A stretch of 64,000 nucleotides of DNA from JACMLD01 sp047602295 (GCA_047602295.1 JASGHP010000001.1:1488001-1552000), one strand, 5' to 3'. Shown: positions 1 through 10,274, counted from the first letter of the stretch. The notes: generated from the letters alone by a model not told the origin. Program-made: numbers and translations.

Positions 1-17
1 AATAAAAAAAATCTAAT

Positions 18-210
18 CAATTTGCTCAAGAAAATTGTTTACACAATGATATAATCTGTGGTTATGATAAAAATCATAAAAATCTGCATTCCCGAAAAAT
101 CTCGAAGAGATTTAATCTGTTCTAATCCCATATTGGTCTTATAAAAAATGCAGGCCTACCAATTGCTTAAGAAGATTGTTTTCTCAATAAGATAATCTGT
201 GAATCCGTGG
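18..210. repeat. Imperfect direct repeat with AATCTGTG octads, downstream of truA
   Basis: Two diverged copies of a segment of about 43 bp lie at 18-61 and 159-203; both run CAATT-like start, TCAAGAAAATTG or TTAAGAAGATTG, and end in ATAATCTGTG. The second copy continues with a second octad, AATCCGTGG, so the end reads as two 8-bp words just before the truA stop codon. The stretch 1-218 contains no credible gene. It fits the word-repeat class described in the findings, in an octad form. What lies left of position 1 is not visible. Confidence 0.6.
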
Positions 211-218
211 CTATACTC

Positions 219-989
219 TTATCGCAAAGCGAGTGGCGCCGGCAGATAGCTCTCAGGATATATTACTTCTTCTAAAAACAAACCATGGCCTGGTACGGCA
301 AAATCGGCCTTGCTGCAATCTTTGGCTTCAACAGCCTGTTTAAATTGTTCTATGCTTATTTTATTTCTGCCTACTTGCAACATAGTGCCGGTTAGCCCTC
401 TTACCATGCCACGCAAAAAACGATTTGCTTTTACACAATACACCAGCATATCATCTTCCTGTTTCCACTCACTTTCTGCAATGCTGCACAAAAAAGTTTT
501 TACCTGCGTATTGCGTTTGCTGAAGGAAGTAAAATCTGAATAGCCTTTAATGACTTCAGCAGCTTGCTGCATCTTCTCCAAATCCAGCACATAAGGAAAA
601 AAATAAGCCCTGTCTGCCAAAAAAGGATTTTTGCTTCGATAGATATAATACTTGTAACTGCGGGCTATTGCATCAAACCTGCAATGCGCATCCGCTGGTA
701 CCGCGTAAACATTTTTTATTACAATGTCTTTAGGAAGGATGGCATTTATTTTATAGCGAAAATGTTCGTTTAGCAGGCCATCAAAATCAAAATGGAAAAA
801 ATTTTGTCTTGCATGTACACCTGCATCTGTACGGGAAGAACCTGTAAGCACAACAGTTTGTTTTTGCAATACGACGAATGCTTTTTCTACTGCTTCCTGC
901 ACGGTGGTTGGCACATTCTTCTGTACCTGGAAGCCGCTATATTCGGTTCCTTTGTACATCAGCTCCAGGAAATAACGTTGTAATGCCAT
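219..989 (-). CDS. truA: tRNA pseudouridine synthase A
   Basis: TruA isomerises uridines 38-40 in the anticodon arm of many tRNAs to pseudouridine; it is a cytosolic homodimer. The 256-residue product has the usual family length. The catalytic motif SSRTDAGVHA places the nucleophilic aspartate at residue 55, and the N-terminal YFLELMYKGTEYSGFQ strand and the later RFLRGMVRGLTGTML segment are typical TruA signatures. The ATG at 989 is chosen because the conserved first strand follows directly. The upstream gene (DUF4476) points the same way but is separated by 136 bp of heptad repeats, so co-transcription is possible but not shown. It ends in TAA. Confidence 0.95.
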   Translation of the reverse strand: MALQRYFLELMYKGTEYSGFQVQKNVPTTVQEAVEKAFVVLQKQTVVLTGSSRTDAGVHARQNFFHFDFDGLLNEHFRYKINAILPKDIVIKNVYAVPADAHCRFDAIARSYKYYIYRSKNPFLADRAYFFPYVLDLEKMQQAAEVIKGYSDFTSFSKRNTQVKTFLCSIAESEWKQEDDMLVYCVKANRFLRGMVRGLTGTMLQVGRNKISIEQFKQAVEAKDCSKADFAVPGHGLFLEEVIYPESYLPAPLALR

Positions 990-1013
990 AAAACGAAGAT
1001 AGAGAAAGACGGT

Positions 1014-1127
1014 ATAAGGTAAAAGGTGTAAGGTCTAAGGAGCAAAATACTTTGAGTGTGAGGCACAGCGTTGTGGTTTAGAACCTGCCCTGTGCCTTAA
1101 GCCCTGCACCCTTCACCTTAATGCCCT
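1014..1127. repeat. Heptad word repeats between the DUF4476 gene and truA
   Basis: Four consecutive 7-bp words at 1014-1041 read ATAAGGT, AAAAGGT, GTAAGGT, CTAAGGA. A second array at 1085-1119 reads CTGCCCT, GTGCCTT, AAGCCCT, GCACCCT, TCACCTT, so the reverse complement is again built on AAGG or AGGG every 7 bp. The second array runs into the TAG stop codon of the DUF4476 gene (1126-1128). The two arrays have opposite orientation and partly pair (ACCTTA with TAAGGT). Confidence 0.7.
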
Positions 1128-3018
1128 AATTGCGCAACATAGCTTTAAAACGGTTGAGGTAATAATCGTTTTTAAGAAATTCGCTTAAGGAAGAAAAGTT
1201 GCCGCTGTCAGAAACATATGGGTATACGGCATCAAACCATTTATACCTTCCTTCATCCGTTTTAAATAATTCAGTAAGGGCCCTTACCTGTTTCACGGAA
1301 AAGCATTTTAGCTTAAAAAGCCTTCTTGCAAGCGCTATATGATCTTCATCTGTAGTAACCAATAACATTTTTACCCTCAATTTATCTATATCACTATCAG
1401 TCGCTTCGTCTTTGCAATCTGAATTAGCCATTACAGGTTTGCCTGGTTTGGTTGTATTGTTTGCTATTGCAACAGTACTATCTTTTTTAACTGGCGCAAT
1501 TGGCTGCGGCACTGGCGCAGTATTTTGTTTAGCATTGTCTATTACAGTTTTTGCAATTGCAGTACTGTCTTTTGTTCCCTTATTGTTAACCGCACTATCG
1601 GTAGGTTTATTAGCAGCATTTGCAGGCTTGCTATCTTCTTTTTTCACTACTACCTCTTCAGGTTCTCTAAATGGAACACTAATTCTTATAGTATCTGCAT
1701 TGTCATCATCGGCTTCGTCTATAAAAATGGCCACGTAAGAAGTATCTGTTCTAAACTCTGCAGCCTTGGAAATATGAACAGGCATTTTTTTCGTTGGCAG
1801 ATCGGCAACAGCAGTTTTTGGTTTCTCTAATTCCGCTTTCTCTGTTTTTTCAACAACACTGTCTTTTTGCGGCGCTGCTGGTATTATTTTATTGTCTTTT
1901 GTAGCATTGTTGTTTTTCACGATGGCTTTATTGTCGTCTACGGCTTTACTCTTCGTTGTAACAACGCTATCCTTTTTCTCTTTGCCTTTAGCAAGATCTG
2001 TAACAGCGGGTTTGCCACCGCTTATCATTATTATAGTATCCTTTCTCTCTTTATTTTTCGCTACGGTGTCAGTATTCTTTCCATTGATTATTGTAATGGA
2101 ATCTCCACGTCCTTGCTTTACCGGTTGTTTTGTTTTTACTATAGGGCTGTCTTTTGCAACAGTATTTTGTGGCTGTGCAACAGTAGGAGCTGTTTTTACA
2201 ATTACAGCAGTATCTGTTATTGGTTTTTTAGCAACACTGTCTGCTAAAGGCTTTGTATCTTCTTTTACTCCTTGCAGTGTAATGTTAGATACAATTAAAC
2301 TGCTGTCTTTTGCGTCTGTATTTTGTTTTTTCGAAACAGGAGCAACTGTTTTTGCCACGGCGGCAGTATCCATCGTCACTTTGTTCGCAGTGTCTGGCTT
2401 AGGCTTGCTGCTTTCTTTTACAACCCCCAATTGAATATTGGAAACAATGAAGCTGGTATCTTTTGTTGCAATACTATCTTTAGCAATGATATTATTGCCA
2501 GCGGTTGCTACTAATGCACTGTCTTTTTTTACTTCTGGAGATACTACTGGTTTGGGTGGTTTTACCACTGCATAAAGCACAGCAGTGTCATTAACTGCGT
2601 GAGAAAGCAAGAGTGAAAAATCATCTGTTTTTTTGGTGCCGCTCAGCTCAGTATTCTTTTTTATGTCTGGCGGATTGTTGTTCATCAGCGTTGCCTGCGT
2701 TTGCAGGTTAAGCAACCCCCAGCCTTTTTCGCCATAATCTTTTACCAGGTAACCGGCATCTTTGCCTGTTGCAGGCAGACTAAATAATTGTTCAGGAAAA
2801 ACATTTTTCGGAAAGCCAATGGTGATGGGGATGCCGCTGTTGCTGTTTATTCGTGGAAGTATTAAATACCCAGTGGCGGATGAACTATAAACAGCCTTGT
2901 CTATTCTTACATAAAAAGGTTGGTTGTTTTCTGTTTGCAGGTACACAAAATATTCTTCCTGTCCAAACGTTTGCAGGGTACAAAAAAATAAGATAAAAGA
3001 AACAACCCAGTACTTCAT
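1126..3018 (-). CDS. Secreted low-complexity protein with C-terminal DUF4476 domain
   Basis: The 630-residue product starts with a signal peptide (MKYWVVSFILFFCTLQTFGQ, cut after about residue 19). An N-terminal part of about 110 residues is of ordinary composition. Residues about 140-520 are a long Lys/Asp/Ser/Thr/Val-rich linker with repeated KDS, KDT and TIIMI/TVVTT-like runs, and with a roughly 52-residue imperfect tandem repeat starting at KDTSFIVSNI and KDSSLIVSNI. The last 95 residues (from about DSDIDKLRVKMLL) resemble the DUF4476 domain found in Bacteroidota secreted proteins, with conserved aromatic residues near FKLKCFSVKQVRALTELF. The function is not known. The linker could let the C-terminal domain reach across the periplasm or away from the cell. 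Divergent to the M1 peptidase gene. Confidence 0.7.
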   Translation of the reverse strand: MKYWVVSFILFFCTLQTFGQEEYFVYLQTENNQPFYVRIDKAVYSSSATGYLILPRINSNSGIPITIGFPKNVFPEQLFSLPATGKDAGYLVKDYGEKGWGLLNLQTQATLMNNNPPDIKKNTELSGTKKTDDFSLLLSHAVNDTAVLYAVVKPPKPVVSPEVKKDSALVATAGNNIIAKDSIATKDTSFIVSNIQLGVVKESSKPKPDTANKVTMDTAAVAKTVAPVSKKQNTDAKDSSLIVSNITLQGVKEDTKPLADSVAKKPITDTAVIVKTAPTVAQPQNTVAKDSPIVKTKQPVKQGRGDSITIINGKNTDTVAKNKERKDTIIMISGGKPAVTDLAKGKEKKDSVVTTKSKAVDDNKAIVKNNNATKDNKIIPAAPQKDSVVEKTEKAELEKPKTAVADLPTKKMPVHISKAAEFRTDTSYVAIFIDEADDDNADTIRISVPFREPEEVVVKKEDSKPANAANKPTDSAVNNKGTKDSTAIAKTVIDNAKQNTAPVPQPIAPVKKDSTVAIANNTTKPGKPVMANSDCKDEATDSDIDKLRVKMLLVTTDEDHIALARRLFKLKCFSVKQVRALTELFKTDEGRYKWFDAVYPYVSDSGNFSSLSEFLKNDYYLNRFKAMLRN

Positions 3019-3143
3019 GCAGTAATAAGTAGTGATTTGCTGACAAATCTAATAGAAAACAGGCCATTAGCACACCATTTACCATTTTTTTTAGAAACTA
3101 AGCGGCGCTGCCGCCTATCTTTACGTCCCTTTAAATAAATAAT

Positions 3144-5642
3144 ATGAAGAAACTACGAATGATTCCTTGTCTGCTTGCACTTGCCGTAGTTGCAAAAGGC
3201 CAGTTCCCGTTAGACAAAGACCCTTTGGATACATACCGTGCTGCCAGTGCACGTATTAATGATCTGGTTCATACAAAGTTGGAAGTGAAGTTTGATTACG
3301 ACAAGTCCTATCTCTATGGCAAAGCCTGGGTTACTTTAAAGCCACATTTTTATAATACGGATTCATTATCGCTGGATGCGAAAGGAATGGATATTAAAAA
3401 AGTGGCATTGGTGAAAGGAAATAACCTTGCACCATTGAAATATTCTTACGATGGCATGATGCTATCAATACAGCTTGACAAATCTTACAGTGCTGCAGAT
3501 AAATATACTGTGTACATTGATTACACTTCAAAGCCAAATGAACTAAAAGTAAAAGGCAGCGAAGCTATTAAAGATGCCAAAGGGTTGTATTTTATAAATC
3601 CTAAAGGCGAGGACAAAGACAAGCCTACGCAAATATGGACACAGGGGGAAACAGAAGCCAATTCTGTATGGTTTCCCACCATTGACAAACCCAACCAGCG
3701 TTGCACTGATGAGATTTATATGACGGTGCCAGATAAATATGTGACGCTGAGTAATGGATTGCTTACCAGCCAGAAAAAAAATGCAGATGGCACACGCACA
3801 GATTACTGGAAAATGGATTTGCCACATGCTCCCTATTTGTTTTTTATGGGAGTAGGGGAGTATGCTATTATTAAAGATTCATACAAAGGCAAAGAAGTTA
3901 GTTATTATGTAGAGCAGCCCTATGCGAGTGTGGCCCGCAAAATATTTGGACTTACACCAGAAATGATTGCGTTCTATTCAAAAATTACCGGGGTAGAATA
4001 TCCATGGGCAAAATATAGCCAGATTACCGGCAGGGATTATGTAAGTGGTGCAATGGAAAATACAACGGCAACATTACACACAGATGCATTGCAGCAAGAC
4101 GCGAGGGAATTGGTAGATGGCAATAAGTTTGAAGAGTATGTGGCGCATGAATTGTTTCACCAATGGTTTGGCGATTTGGTAACCACTGAAAGCTGGAGCA
4201 ATCTTACCGTAAATGAATCATTTGCTAATTATAGCGAAGTGTTGTGGGCTAAATATAAATATGGTGCAGATGCCGCAGACGATAAGAATTTTGAAGATAT
4301 GGAAGGCTATCTGCGCAGCAGCAGCGAAAGCAAAGACCTGGTACGTTTTCACTATAATGATAAAGAAGACATGTTTGATGCTGTAAGCTATAACAAAGGC
4401 GGTCGCATTCTTCACATGCTGCATACTTTTTTGGGTGATAGCGCTTTCTTTAAAGGCTTAAACGTTTACCTGAATACTAATAAATTTAAGACCGGTGAAG
4501 CACAGCAATTGCGCCTTGCTTTTGAAGAAGTGAGTGGCTTGGATCTTAACTGGTTCTTTAATCAATGGTATTATGGCAGTGGCAATCCAAAGGTTGAAAT
4601 TACTTATGCATATGATGATGCAGCAGGCAAAGCTTCCGTTATTGTAAACCAGGTGCAGGAAGGTGATAAGGTTTTTCGTTTGCCAATAGCCATTGATGTG
4701 TATAATGGTAAAGACAAAGTAAGGCACGATGTATGGATAAACGACAAGACAGACACTTTTACCTTCAGCTATAAAAAAAGGCCAGACCTGATTAATGTAG
4801 ATGCTGAAAAAGTAATTCTATGGGAGAAAAAAGATGATAAGACCCTGGAAAATTTTCTGCATCAATACACTTATGCCGGAAATTATTTAGACAGGAAAGA
4901 AGCTATTGACTACTGTGCAAAAAATCAGGACAATCCTAAAGCACTGGCTTTTTTGAAAACAGCGATGAAAGATAAATATCACGCTTTGCGCACTTACACC
5001 ATTGGTGAGCTGGATTTAAAGAAAGCGACTGTTAAGAAAGAAGTGGAGCCAGTATTGGCAGATATAGCACAGAATGATACAAAGCCAACTGTGAGGTCAG
5101 CAGCCATTGGCTTATTGGGTCAGTATGCAAAGCCTGAGTATAAAGCATTGTTTGTAAAAGCAGCGCAGGATTCTTCTTATTCTGTAGCAGGTGAAGCACT
5201 GGGTGCTTTAGCTGGTGTTGACCCTGCAACTGCAGTGGCTGATGCAAAAGCGTTTGCAAAACAACCAATGAAAGGAAAATTGGGTACAGTTGTCAGCCAA
5301 ATCTTAATAGAATCTGGCAGTGGTGAAGAAGATTTTGATGTTATTGCCGGCAATTTTAGCAAGCTACCTGTATCTGATGCAAAATTTGAAGCCCTGCAGC
5401 CATTTGCTGATTACCTGGGAACACTAAAGAGCACGGAAAAAGTAAAGAAAGGAGTAGACATGATTGTGGATTTGCGAGAAGCGGTACCTTCTCAATATAA
5501 AGCGCAGATTACTCCCTTCATCAACAATATGGTATTGCGTGGCATTGCTACCAAGAAAAAAGCAGGCGCAGATTCCAATGCCGATTTAAAAGAACAGGTT
5601 GATTATATTAACGCCAAGATATCTGAAAAGAAATCGTTTTAA
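3144..5642 (+). CDS. M1 family aminopeptidase (gluzincin metallopeptidase)
   Basis: This 832-residue exported zinc aminopeptidase should remove N-terminal residues from peptides in the periplasm or outside the cell. A signal peptide (MKKLRMIPCLLALAVVAKGQ) opens the protein. The exopeptidase motif GAMENTT lies near residue 302, the zinc site HELFHQWFG near residue 334, and the third zinc ligand Glu in NESFANY near residue 358, which together define M1. The region from about residue 560 looks like helical HEAT-type repeats, as in other M1 enzymes. The gene is monocistronic: it diverges from the DUF4476 gene and is followed within 15 bp by a strong hairpin. A candidate -7 element (TATCTTTA) lies at 3116-3123. 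Confidence 0.93.
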   Translation: MKKLRMIPCLLALAVVAKGQFPLDKDPLDTYRAASARINDLVHTKLEVKFDYDKSYLYGKAWVTLKPHFYNTDSLSLDAKGMDIKKVALVKGNNLAPLKYSYDGMMLSIQLDKSYSAADKYTVYIDYTSKPNELKVKGSEAIKDAKGLYFINPKGEDKDKPTQIWTQGETEANSVWFPTIDKPNQRCTDEIYMTVPDKYVTLSNGLLTSQKKNADGTRTDYWKMDLPHAPYLFFMGVGEYAIIKDSYKGKEVSYYVEQPYASVARKIFGLTPEMIAFYSKITGVEYPWAKYSQITGRDYVSGAMENTTATLHTDALQQDARELVDGNKFEEYVAHELFHQWFGDLVTTESWSNLTVNESFANYSEVLWAKYKYGADAADDKNFEDMEGYLRSSSESKDLVRFHYNDKEDMFDAVSYNKGGRILHMLHTFLGDSAFFKGLNVYLNTNKFKTGEAQQLRLAFEEVSGLDLNWFFNQWYYGSGNPKVEITYAYDDAAGKASVIVNQVQEGDKVFRLPIAIDVYNGKDKVRHDVWINDKTDTFTFSYKKRPDLINVDAEKVILWEKKDDKTLENFLHQYTYAGNYLDRKEAIDYCAKNQDNPKALAFLKTAMKDKYHALRTYTIGELDLKKATVKKEVEPVLADIAQNDTKPTVRSAAIGLLGQYAKPEYKALFVKAAQDSSYSVAGEALGALAGVDPATAVADAKAFAKQPMKGKLGTVVSQILIESGSGEEDFDVIAGNFSKLPVSDAKFEALQPFADYLGTLKSTEKVKKGVDMIVDLREAVPSQYKAQITPFINNMVLRGIATKKKAGADSNADLKEQVDYINAKISEKKSF

Positions 5643-5657
5643 GGAATTCAAAACGTA

Positions 5658-5703
5658 AAAATTAAAAAGTCAAAAGCAGTAACGCTTTTGACTTTTTAAT
5701 TTT
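5658..5703 (+). terminator. 20-bp perfect hairpin built of heptads, after the M1 peptidase gene
   Basis: The arms 5658-5677 and 5684-5703 are exactly complementary over 20 bp with the 6-nt loop AGTAAC. The arms are themselves made of 7-bp words (AAAAATT, AAAAAGT, CAAAAGC and their complements). The right arm is T-rich, so it could end transcription of the M1 gene, and on the other strand that of the TPM gene. It is AT-rich rather than a classic GC-stem terminator, so the terminator role is inferred. Confidence 0.6.
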
Positions 5704-5774
5704 AGGTCGATTTAATTACAAATTATAAGAAAGCACTACCGATTATTCAAGAAGGCAACCCACTGGGGCATTTA

Positions 5775-5811
5775 TCACATTGTCACATTCATCACATTTG
5801 TCACATTAATT
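5775..5811. repeat. TCACATT word repeats abutting the TPM gene stop
   Basis: The word TCACATT occurs at 5775, 5783, 5792 and 5801, with spacings of 8, 9 and 9 bp. The array ends 4 bp before the TAG stop codon (5812-5814, minus strand) of the TPM protein gene. It is an octad/nonad member of the word-repeat class. Confidence 0.6.
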
Positions 5812-6585
5812 CTACCAGCTACCACTGGCACCACCACCTCCGCCGCTTCCGCCACCAAAGCCGCCGAAGCCGCCACCTCCACCGCCACTCCAGCCACCTC
5901 CACCGCCTCCACTGTTCCATCCTCCGCCACCAAAATCTGTAAAAATAAAGGGACTGAAACCTCTTCTGCTCATCATACCGCCACCGCCTCTTCCACCACC
6001 AATTTTCATAATGATATAAAGAATGATGAGAAAAATTATAACAGCTCCTATAACAGAGCCACCTGTTCTTTTATCTCCACGGTCGCTATAGCCTTCGGGT
6101 GCTTTGTATTCGCCACGTGCAGCCAGAAAAATAGCATCTGTCGCGTCCTCAAAACCCTGGTAGTAATTATCATTCCTGAAATTGGGAACGATATTGTCAT
6201 TGATAATGTGCTTGGCAGTAATATCCGGGATGCTGCCTTCCATGCCGCCACCAGTTTCAATGCGTATTTTATGATCGCGGATAGCAGCAACTATTACAAT
6301 GCCGTTATTTGTTTTTTTGTTACCAACACCCCATTCTCTCAGAATCTTTCTTGCATAATCTTCAATAGGGTAGCCGTCTAGGGTCTCTACAGTAATAACA
6401 GCTATTTGCGTAGAAGTGCTGTCGTCATAGGCCACCAGTTTCTTTTCCAATGCATCTACCTGCTGTGCATCCATTACATGTGCATAGTCATTTACCAGTC
6501 TTGGCGGATTGGGTCTGGAGGGAATGTTTTGGCCATAAGAAAAAAAGGCCAGCAGCAATAATATAAAAACGAGTAATTGTTTCAT
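5812..6585 (-). CDS. TPM domain membrane protein with glycine-rich tail (YgcG-like)
   Basis: The 257-residue product has a signal peptide (cut near FSYGQ), a TPM domain at about residues 30-165 (starts PRLVNDYAHVMDAQQ, contains TSTQIAVITVETLDGYPIEDYA and KIRIETGGGMEG), one transmembrane helix at about 177-195, and a tail of about 55 residues made almost wholly of Gly, Ser and Trp. Some TPM proteins have phosphatase activity and plant homologues act in photosystem II repair; in bacteria the role is unclear. It is the last gene of a lemA-TPM-TPM operon, 42 bp after its neighbour. The glycine-rich tail is common for this family and may be exposed to the cytosol. Confidence 0.88.
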   Translation of the reverse strand: MKQLLVFILLLLAFFSYGQNIPSRPNPPRLVNDYAHVMDAQQVDALEKKLVAYDDSTSTQIAVITVETLDGYPIEDYARKILREWGVGNKKTNNGIVIVAAIRDHKIRIETGGGMEGSIPDITAKHIINDNIVPNFRNDNYYQGFEDATDAIFLAARGEYKAPEGYSDRGDKRTGGSVIGAVIIFLIILYIIMKIGGGRGGGGMMSRRGFSPFIFTDFGGGGWNSGGGGGGWSGGGGGGFGGFGGGSGGGGGASGSW

Positions 6586-6627
6586 CCAAAAAAATTAAAG
6601 AGGCTGACGTATAGCCAGCCCCTCTTG

Positions 6628-7089
6628 TTATTTTCCAAAAACGATATCGTCTGGCAATTCATTTTTATCCGTATCTCTATTGTACGGAAAATGTTCTTTC
6701 AACGTATTGCCGGTTTCCGTCACAACATATGAAATACCATGTCCAAAGTGGCTTGCATTAAAATGACTTAGCATCACTTTAACGGCATCCTGCCAGAATT
6801 GGGCACCCGCTTTTTGATAGATGCCTTCGTCAGCAAATAAAGCCAGCTGCTTGTCTTTTATGGCCACATACACCAGTACAGCATTTCTTTTTTCAGTTTC
6901 CTCCATTTTCAGAGAATAGAAAACTTCTGCCGCACGGTCCAACGGGTCTACAAATTTGCAGCGGCTTTCAATATATACCCTTATCTCTCCACTGGTTTTT
7001 TGTTCGGCAATACGAATGGCATCAACAATCAGTGTTTTATCCGGCTCAGACAATAAAGGCTTTTTAGTAAACAGCGATAAAAGCGGCAT
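6628..7089 (-). CDS. TPM domain protein, short form without signal peptide
   Basis: The 153-residue protein carries one TPM domain (about residues 18-140; core SGEIRVYIESRC, then NAVLVYVAIKDKQLALFADEGIY). There is no signal peptide and no evident membrane helix. It lies 20 bp after lemA and 42 bp before the longer TPM gene, all on the minus strand, so the three are almost certainly one transcript. Its presence between lemA and the membrane TPM protein suggests a soluble partner in the same envelope-associated process. The biochemical role is not known. Confidence 0.85.
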   Translation of the reverse strand: MPLLSLFTKKPLLSEPDKTLIVDAIRIAEQKTSGEIRVYIESRCKFVDPLDRAAEVFYSLKMEETEKRNAVLVYVAIKDKQLALFADEGIYQKAGAQFWQDAVKVMLSHFNASHFGHGISYVVTETGNTLKEHFPYNRDTDKNELPDDIVFGK

Positions 7090-7109
7090 GGTATAAAATC
7101 CGGGTGTTG

Positions 7110-7700
7110 TTATTTAATATTGAACTGTACATCTGGTGCCTTATCACTTCCTGGGTCTGCTTTGTAGTAAGGTTTCTCAGAAAAATGAAAGAAACCAGCA
7201 AAGATGTTATTTGGAAACGTCTTTACCTTCAGGTTATATGCATTCACTGTTGAGTTGTAATCCTGGCGGGATACATTAATACGGTTCTCTGTGCCTTCTA
7301 TCTGGGTTTGAAAATCCTGGAAAGATTTAGTGGTCTTCAAATCAGGATAAGCTTCAGAAACGGCCATCAACCTGCTAAATGCACCTTGTAATTGACCCTG
7401 TGCCGCCTGGTATTTTGCCAGCGATTCGGGGTCGTTAATGTCTACAGTTACAGAAGTTGCTTTTGCCCTGGCTTCAATTACTTCTTTCAATGTGCTCTTT
7501 TCAAAGTTTGCAGAACCTTCAATTGTTTTAATAACGCTGTTATATAAGTCTGTGCGTCTTTGATACTGCGTTTCCACATTGCTCCAGGATGTCTTTACAG
7601 ATTGGTCAACGCCTACAAGGCCATTGTAAGCAGTGCAGCCACAGCCGCCTAAAACCAGTACAAGCGCAAGGATAACAATGAGGGTGAGGTTTCTTGTCAT
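7110..7700 (-). CDS. lemA: LemA family lipoprotein
   Basis: LemA proteins are small helical envelope proteins of uncertain function, often encoded next to TPM proteins. The ATG at 7700 is preferred over an upstream in-frame ATG at 7748 because it yields a clean lipoprotein signal: MTRNLTLIVILALVLVLGGC, with the lipobox cysteine at residue 20. The family block YNGLVGVDQSVKTSWSNVE follows, then a long coiled helical region with EAYPDLKTTKSFQDFQTQIE and ENRINVSRQDYNSTVNAYN, both diagnostic. The product is 196 residues, the usual length. First gene of the lemA-TPM-TPM operon; a weak -7-like TAACTTTA lies just upstream on the minus strand. Confidence 0.92.
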   Translation of the reverse strand: MTRNLTLIVILALVLVLGGCGCTAYNGLVGVDQSVKTSWSNVETQYQRRTDLYNSVIKTIEGSANFEKSTLKEVIEARAKATSVTVDINDPESLAKYQAAQGQLQGAFSRLMAVSEAYPDLKTTKSFQDFQTQIEGTENRINVSRQDYNSTVNAYNLKVKTFPNNIFAGFFHFSEKPYYKADPGSDKAPDVQFNIK

Positions 7701-7748
7701 AATTGTGTTTTTTATATTACACGATAAAGTTAAAGGAGATTTGATCAA

Positions 7749-8198
7749 TCAAAATAAGAATTCGGCTTCGTTTAGTGGCATACAGCATGGTTTCGCCGGG
7801 AGAAACAGGCGGGTTACCGTTTTTTAAAGCAGGCTAAAAGGAAATGAAGAGAAGGGGAGCAGTACAATTAATGCTATTTGAGTACACCTCGCTTACTGGA
7901 TTGGAATATTACAGTATAGCATTCTAATCTTCTCATCTGCGGATGCTGGTTCAGTATTTATGATTAGCAATTATCTATTTAATCATTCTGGTTTTCTAGC
8001 CTAAACTATATATAACGCTATAAAGGCTATTCCTTAATTGAAGAAATAATGGATTATAGACCACCTAATTTGCTTGATTCTTTTGAATTAGAGAAAAGGG
8101 AGGTTTTTTTCACAATATTTTTTTCGAACTTAAACGCAATACAGGCGCGGGTTTGGGGCGATTGGGCGGGATTAAGCCGAAAAGATTTTGCAATTAAA
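7749..8198. other. Gene-free stretch before the rRNA promoters
   Basis: About 450 bp of AT-rich sequence between lemA and the first rRNA promoter. I see no convincing gene, RNA or repeat here. An open frame at 8049-8258 runs through the first rRNA promoter, has no homologous-looking motif and is considered spurious. Confidence 0.5.
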
Positions 8199-8229
8199 TT
8201 TGGTAGTCTGTTGCATCTGGTTATCTTTG
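8199..8229 (+). promoter_or_regulatory. rRNA promoter P1
   Basis: TTTG at 8199-8202, a 19-bp spacer and TATCTTTG at 8222-8229 match the Bacteroidota housekeeping promoter. It is followed by a short C/G hairpin (CCCC, A-rich loop, GGGG) and by AAGTTCTTAA. Confidence 0.8.
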
Positions 8230-8314
8230 CAACCCCAATCGAAAAAAAGGGGAAATAAGTTCTTAAAAATGAGGCGGTAGCAACAATAAAATTTGAGAAA
8301 TATTTGAATTAAAT

Positions 8315-8345
8315 TTTGTTGTAAAAATATCTCACCATATCTTTG
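8315..8345 (+). promoter_or_regulatory. rRNA promoter P2
   Basis: TTTG at 8315-8318 within AAATTTTGTT, a 19-bp spacer and TATCTTTG at 8338-8345. The -7 element lies 116 bp after that of P1. It is again followed by CACCCCGCTTC, an A-run and AAGTTCTTAA. Confidence 0.82.
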
Positions 8346-8428
8346 CACCCCGCTTCAAAAAAGAGGAATAAGTTCTTAATACTGAGGGAGATAAACGCAA
8401 GAAAAAGAGAGAAAAAAAGAAGAAAAAT

Positions 8429-8459
8429 TTTGTGGTGAATGTATCTCGTCTTATCTTTG
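8429..8459 (+). promoter_or_regulatory. rRNA promoter P3
   Basis: TTTG at 8429-8432 within AAAAATTTTGTGG, a 19-bp spacer and TATCTTTG at 8452-8459, which is 114 bp after P2. A-rich sequence lies directly upstream, possibly an UP-like element. Confidence 0.82.
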
Positions 8460-8544
8460 CAATCCGCTCAAAAAAAAACACTAGTTCTTCAAATAAAGGT
8501 TCTCGAAAAATTAGAAAGAAATTTCTGAAAAAGTAAAGAAAAAT

Positions 8545-8575
8545 TTTGTTTGAATACATAAGGCTCTTACCTTTG
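8545..8575 (+). promoter_or_regulatory. rRNA promoter P4, nearest to 16S
   Basis: TTTG at 8545-8548 within AAATTTTGTTTG, a 19-bp spacer and TACCTTTG at 8568-8575, which is 116 bp after P3. The transcribed start CACCCCAATC, A-run, TTGGGTGG can form a hairpin. Confidence 0.82.
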
Positions 8576-8619
8576 CACCCCAATCAAAAAATTGGGTGGC
8601 GAAAAAAGCCAAAAGATCT

Positions 8620-8641
8620 TTGAAAGTTTGGAAGCAACAAC
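8620..8641 (+). other. 16S processing stem, left arm, with boxA-like sequence
   Basis: Positions 8620-8641 are complementary to 10298-10320 (GTTGTTG, TTCCA, CTTTCAA blocks match) and would loop out the whole 16S RNA for RNase III-type trimming. The overlapping AGATCTTTGAAAGTTTGG resembles a boxA antitermination signal. A small hairpin TTGTATAGCAATATACAA follows at about 8643-8660. Confidence 0.7.
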
Positions 8642-8745
8642 ATTGTATAGCAATATACAAGTAAGGTTAAAAGCGACATAAAATTAACGATCACAACGTT
8701 TGATTTTTTGAGAAAAAATTCAAGCCAAACGATCAAAACTCATTT

Positions 8746-10274
<1,529 letters not shown>

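Noticed and set aside
1892..2434. A 180-residue frame opposite to the DUF4476 gene
   Set aside because: It reflects the biased Lys/Asp/Thr codons of the real gene; the product is hydrophobic low-complexity with no motif.
8049..8258. Possible 69-residue protein upstream of 16S
   Set aside because: It runs across rRNA promoter P1, shows no family motif, and has no independent sign of being a gene.
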